Shown in pieces: positions 60,952-64,000 of a stretch of DNA of 64,000 bases; within the stretch, counting starts at the first letter, position 1; each line of letters opens with the position of its first letter. A program made the position numbers and the translations under genes. This stretch comes from Rodentibacter heidelbergensis (GTDB lineage: Bacteria; Pseudomonadota; Gammaproteobacteria; Enterobacterales; Pasteurellaceae), in contig NZ_MLHH01000023.1 in the NCBI RefSeq assembly GCF_002000125.1, forward strand, positions 27,588 to 91,587, in the 5' to 3' direction. Below the pieces are notes generated by a model. It had not been told where the DNA came from, made no database searches, and saw only the letters and a program-made list of their open reading frames with translations.

Positions 60952-63900
60952 TTAGATGATTTGGATGCCTTGTTGGATATAGATAGCTTCATCGTTGACA
61001 CTACCATCAGAACCACGATAAGTATATTTATCATAGATAATGCCCTCATGATTAACATCAGATTCTGTTTTTTCCCAGAAATTCCAGTTAGATTTAATCA
61101 CACCGCCACTATCTTTAAATTTAGTACCATTTATTGCTTTGCCGTTATCACCAAAGTCAACAGTATCATTTGTACCGCCTTTAATATAGATAGCTTTTGT
61201 AGTGTCATTAGCTTGAGTAATATACGCATTAGTTATACCAATGGTTTGTGCTGCTGGATCAGTTAAATCAATTACTTCAAAATTTAATACATTTTGTAAG
61301 CTAACTTTTCCATCTGATTTGGTTAATACTAAGGTATCGTTACCATCACCACCGTCGAGGCGACCATAGGCTGCACCGGTTTCAATTTTGTCTCCCATAA
61401 TAGCAACGTCATCCCCGGCACCAAGTTTCGCTTCTTGCCGTGCAAATAATCCACTGACAGAGAACGTATCATCACCATCTCCCATATCAATTACACCACT
61501 AGCCGGTGCTTTTGTTCCGACGGATTTAGCAATAAAGACATCATTACCATTACCAAAGGTAATTTCATTTTTATCGTGCATAACACCAACTTCCATATAG
61601 TTATCGCCATTACCAAAACTAATTGTTTTAGTTCCTGCGAAATCTTTACTGGTGTCTGCTCGTAACACATCATTACCATCACCGTAACTAATATCAAGAG
61701 TAGCGGCTTGAAGTGTTGTTCCTCCAAAATTGAGTACGTTATTACCTTCACCCATTCTGATGGTATAACGACCAATTTCAAATTTACCACCGAAGGTAAT
61801 TTTATCGTTCCCCTCTCCCATATCGAAATAACCTTCTCGAGCGGTTCCCATAGATTGAAGAGTACCACGAACCTGAATGTGGTCATCACCGGCTCCCATT
61901 TCGATACGATCTGTCCCACCGATATAGACACCACGCCCCACAGAGCCGTTATACCAACCCATCTCACCAAAGTTATCTAAGCCAATGATAAGAGTATCAT
62001 TTCCATCTGTAGCTGCAAATGTCTGAGGATTATCTGCAACAAGGGAGGCTGATTGTCCTCCTACATTAGGTGAGAACCCTGCGATGACACCATCATCAAA
62101 ATTATTACCATTAGGGTTCAAACCTTTTTCTAATGTGTAATCATTAAATAAGTTTCTTACTGCATTAACTTTCGTTTCAGAAACATTACCTGCCGCATCA
62201 ATAACCTGAATAGTAATACTACCTGCAACTTTACGGTTCCAATTCGCTAAATTAAGGGTATAAGTACCATCACCATTATCAGTAGCATCATGAGGGCCAG
62301 TCTCGCCTGTACCATTATGATATTTATACTTAATAGTGGCGCCAATCTCTGACACTCCATCAGCTTGAATAATCATAGTATTGGTATCTGCATTTAACTC
62401 CTTAACATCCATTGCTTCAACAATAGTATCTAGACGATAATTAAATACTTTTTCCGATAAATCTGCACCATTAGCATCTTCAACAACTACTTTATAACGA
62501 TAAAGCGCATTTGTTGTTTCTGCTTGTGGTGTTGTTGGCTTAACTGTGTAATCAAGACCATTATTTGTCATTTGATCTGTCAAGTCCTCAACACGTCCCT
62601 CATTACCGTCAACAATTGTATAACGCAATACCTTAACCACTTGACCTGATTTAGGTTCTTTATCCAATGTGAAGTGGAGTTCTGCACTCGGATCATTAGT
62701 TAAACCAGTCTGACGACTAATTGCTTTCGTCGCATCAGTATCAGCCATTCCATCGATACGTCCTACATATTTATCTGTATCCGTATAAAAATCAGTCACA
62801 TTTGGTGCATCATCCGTTAATTTATCTTGAAGATAAATATCAGTTACAACTGGTGCTGCTTCAGTTTTATCCGTATCGGTTGCTTCTTTTCCATCAGCAA
62901 TTGCTTTAGCCGTAACTTCATAAGCAGTATCAAATTTAGGGCTATTGAGTTCAGTTGCTACTTCTGTAGTTTCCTCTTCACCTTCACCAGTTACAGTTGT
63001 TGTTACTGTTTTTGTAGGAACTTTAATTTCCCAAGTACCATCAGCACCAACTGTCGCTTTACCAGTGAAATAGGCTTCCCCATTAGCAGTGATTGTAACA
63101 TCAACCTCTGTATCAGCAGGAACATTAGCACTTGTACCTTTTACTACAAAGCCATTAACAACTTTTGTTACACCATTTTTTGTCGTATTACTGATTTCTT
63201 CAGTTGCAATATTTGATGGTAAGAATTGAGCATAGCCATCTGTACCTTCAGCGACTTGATCCTGACCGGCGATACTTGTGATATCGATTGATGGTGTCGG
63301 ATCCTCTACATCTTTCGATGTATCGTTAACAGTAACTTCGTTACCCTCAATACCGCCAACGGTAAATTTACCTTTTTCTGCACCTTCAGTCGTTGTATCT
63401 TCTTTCACAGGTGTCGTAATCGTGAACTCTTTCACACCAGCTGGAACATTTAATGTGCCATCTGTATTTAAGGTTACATCATTGCTGAATGTAAATTCAG
63501 ATTTATCCGCAAAGTCGCTTTCACCTAACTGACCTTTTTCTGTACCATTTGGTAGGGTAAAGGCAAGTTTATCGTTACCGTTGTTGTTATTCAACTTCAC
63601 AGTGGTAACGATTGCTTTACCTTCATCGGTTGGTGTAGTAGAAACAACTCCATCACCATTGGTATTATCAACGGCTGCATCTTTTGCATCAGTACCTGCA
63701 TTCTTCTCTTCTGCATCAGCAGTGTTACCTGCATCATTTGTACCTTTCGCATTCACCGGTTCACCATCTTTCACTTTGTCAGATGGGATAGTGATAACGC
63801 CCGTATCTGGATCTACAGTTGCACCTGTATCACCTGCATCAGGAATTGTCCATTTACCATCAGGACCTTTTTCTGCTGTGACAGTCTTATCCTTACCATC

Positions 63901-64000
63901 TTCGCCTTTAAAGGTAACATCCACTTTCTTGTTGTCTTCACCTGGTGTTACGGTGACTGTACCGTCATTGTCTGGTGAAGCAATGGTTGGTTTGTCAGCA
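60952..64000 (-). CDS. Large RTX / Ig-like type I-secreted adhesin, C-terminal part
   Basis: About 1,016 residues are visible and the frame stays open to the window edge, so the protein is larger. The GTG at 63924 is not a real start. The visible N-terminal part is acidic, Asp/Thr/Gly-rich with repeated Ig-like modules (VTFKGEDGKDKTVTAEKGPDG; DKVKDGEPVNAKGTNDAG; VDVTITANGEAYFTGKATV). Residues near 62140-62420 hold a further Ig-like domain. The stretch 61330-62010 carries RTX calcium-binding repeats (GAGDDHIQV, GEGNDKITF, GDGNDVL, GDGDDTF). The last 80 residues end DEAIYIQQGIQII and likely form the C-terminal secretion signal. It would be secreted to the surface and act in attachment or biofilm. 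Confidence 0.9.
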   Translation of the reverse strand, partial: ADKPTIASPDNDGTVTVTPGEDNKKVDVTFKGEDGKDKTVTAEKGPDGKWTIPDAGDTGATVDPDTGVITIPSDKVKDGEPVNAKGTNDAGNTADAEEKNAGTDAKDAAVDNTNGDGVVSTTPTDEGKAIVTTVKLNNNNGNDKLAFTLPNGTEKGQLGESDFADKSEFTFSNDVTLNTDGTLNVPAGVKEFTITTPVKEDTTTEGAEKGKFTVGGIEGNEVTVNDTSKDVEDPTPSIDITSIAGQDQVAEGTDGYAQFLPSNIATEEISNTTKNGVTKVVNGFVVKGTSANVPADTEVDVTITANGEAYFTGKATVGADGTWEIKVPTKTVTTTVTGEGEEETTEVATELNSPKFDTAYEVTAKAIADGKEATDTDKTEAAPVVTDIYLQDKLTDDAPNVTDFYTDTDKYVGRIDGMADTDATKAISRQTGLTNDPSAELHFTLDKEPKSGQVVKVLRYTIVDGNEGRVEDLTDQMTNNGLDYTVKPTTPQAETTNALYRYKVVVEDANGADLSEKVFNYRLDTIVEAMDVKELNADTNTMIIQADGVSEIGATIKYKYHNGTGETGPHDATDNGDGTYTLNLANWNRKVAGSITIQVIDAAGNVSETKVNAVRNLFNDYTLEKGLNPNGNNFDDGVIAGFSPNVGGQSASLVADNPQTFAATDGNDTLIIGLDNFGEMGWYNGSVGRGVYIGGTDRIEMGAGDDHIQVRGTLQSMGTAREGYFDMGEGNDKITFGGKFEIGRYTIRMGEGNNVLNFGGTTLQAATLDISYGDGNDVLRADTSKDFAGTKTISFGNGDNYMEVGVMHDKNEITFGNGNDVFIAKSVGTKAPASGVIDMGDGDDTFSVSGLFARQEAKLGAGDDVAIMGDKIETGAAYGRLDGGDGNDTLVLTKSDGKVSLQNVLNFEVIDLTDPAAQTIGITNAYITQANDTTKAIYIKGGTNDTVDFGDNGKAINGTKFKDSGGVIKSNWNFWEKTESDVNHEGIIYDKYTYRGSDGSVNDEAIYIQQGIQII

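Noticed and set aside
63922..63924. GTG as start of the adhesin
   Set aside because: The frame is open through to the window edge with the same acidic repeat composition, so the real start is outside.

Overview
This window is a chromosomal stretch of a Pasteurellaceae bacterium that uses the Haemophilus-type DNA uptake signal sequence (USS, core AAGTGCGGT). Perfect cores occur at, for example, 425, 2707, 8562, 9700, 13389, 14201, 14433, 18886 and 19986, and head-to-head USS pairs serve as terminators. Base composition is moderately AT-rich. The gene content (NudC, MsrAB fusion, ZipA/LigA, Dam/AroB/AroK, DsbB/NhaB/FadR, a SecM-like gene before secA, 6S RNA before the 5-formyl-THF cyclo-ligase gene) is that of the Haemophilus/Aggregatibacter/Pasteurella group. 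I cannot fix the species from sequence alone. No tRNA, rRNA, CRISPR array, prophage or intact insertion sequence was seen.

Layout. 1-2.8 kb: start of nudC and a cystine-type ABC importer. 3-9.6 kb: pirin, a periplasmic methionine-sulfoxide repair unit (msrAB, ccdA, TlpA-like thioredoxin), cysK, cysZ, zipA. 9.7-14.8 kb: ligA, mltC-yggX-mutY operon (minus strand), rpmE. 14.9-18.7 kb: four AT-rich glycan genes (GT25, HtrL/YibB-like, Caps_synth-like, GT4) without USS; the GT4 gene carries seven AAGC units and is predicted phase-variable, here in frame. 18.7-31.2 kb: DUF2322, rpoH, plsY, folB, zapA, polA, cyuA, leuS, an inserted HEPN/MNT pair, lptE-holA, a small secreted protein. 31.3-43.1 kb: mutT, secA with its upstream SecM-like gene, dciA-like, aroK-aroB-dam, a ZIP transporter, plsB, lexA (two SOS boxes), dapF. 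43-51.4 kb: a second GT25 gene with an abnormal 3' end, nhaB-dsbB opposite fadR, rsmE-yqgE-ruvX, clpB. 51.5-55.8 kb: ygfA with 6S RNA, ygiC-ygiB, yigB, DUF2251, and a PIN toxin without a visible antitoxin. 55.8-64 kb: a type I secretion operon (HlyD, ABC, TolC-like) downstream of the C-terminal third kilobase of a very large RTX/Ig-like adhesin that runs off the window.

How the genes work together. Several units are self-contained. CcdA plus the TlpA-like protein can pass electrons to MsrAB. TcyJ/L/N, CysK, CysZ and CyuA all handle cystine, sulfate or cysteine. The adhesin and its three transport proteins form a Bap/Lap-type surface adhesion system. The two GT loci alter surface glycans. The most interesting signals are the SecM-like arrest sequence with mutually exclusive hairpins before secA, the mid-gene tetranucleotide repeat in the GT4 gene, the frameshifted end of the second GT25 gene, and the hexanucleotide-encoded Pro-Gln tail of the adhesin exporter.
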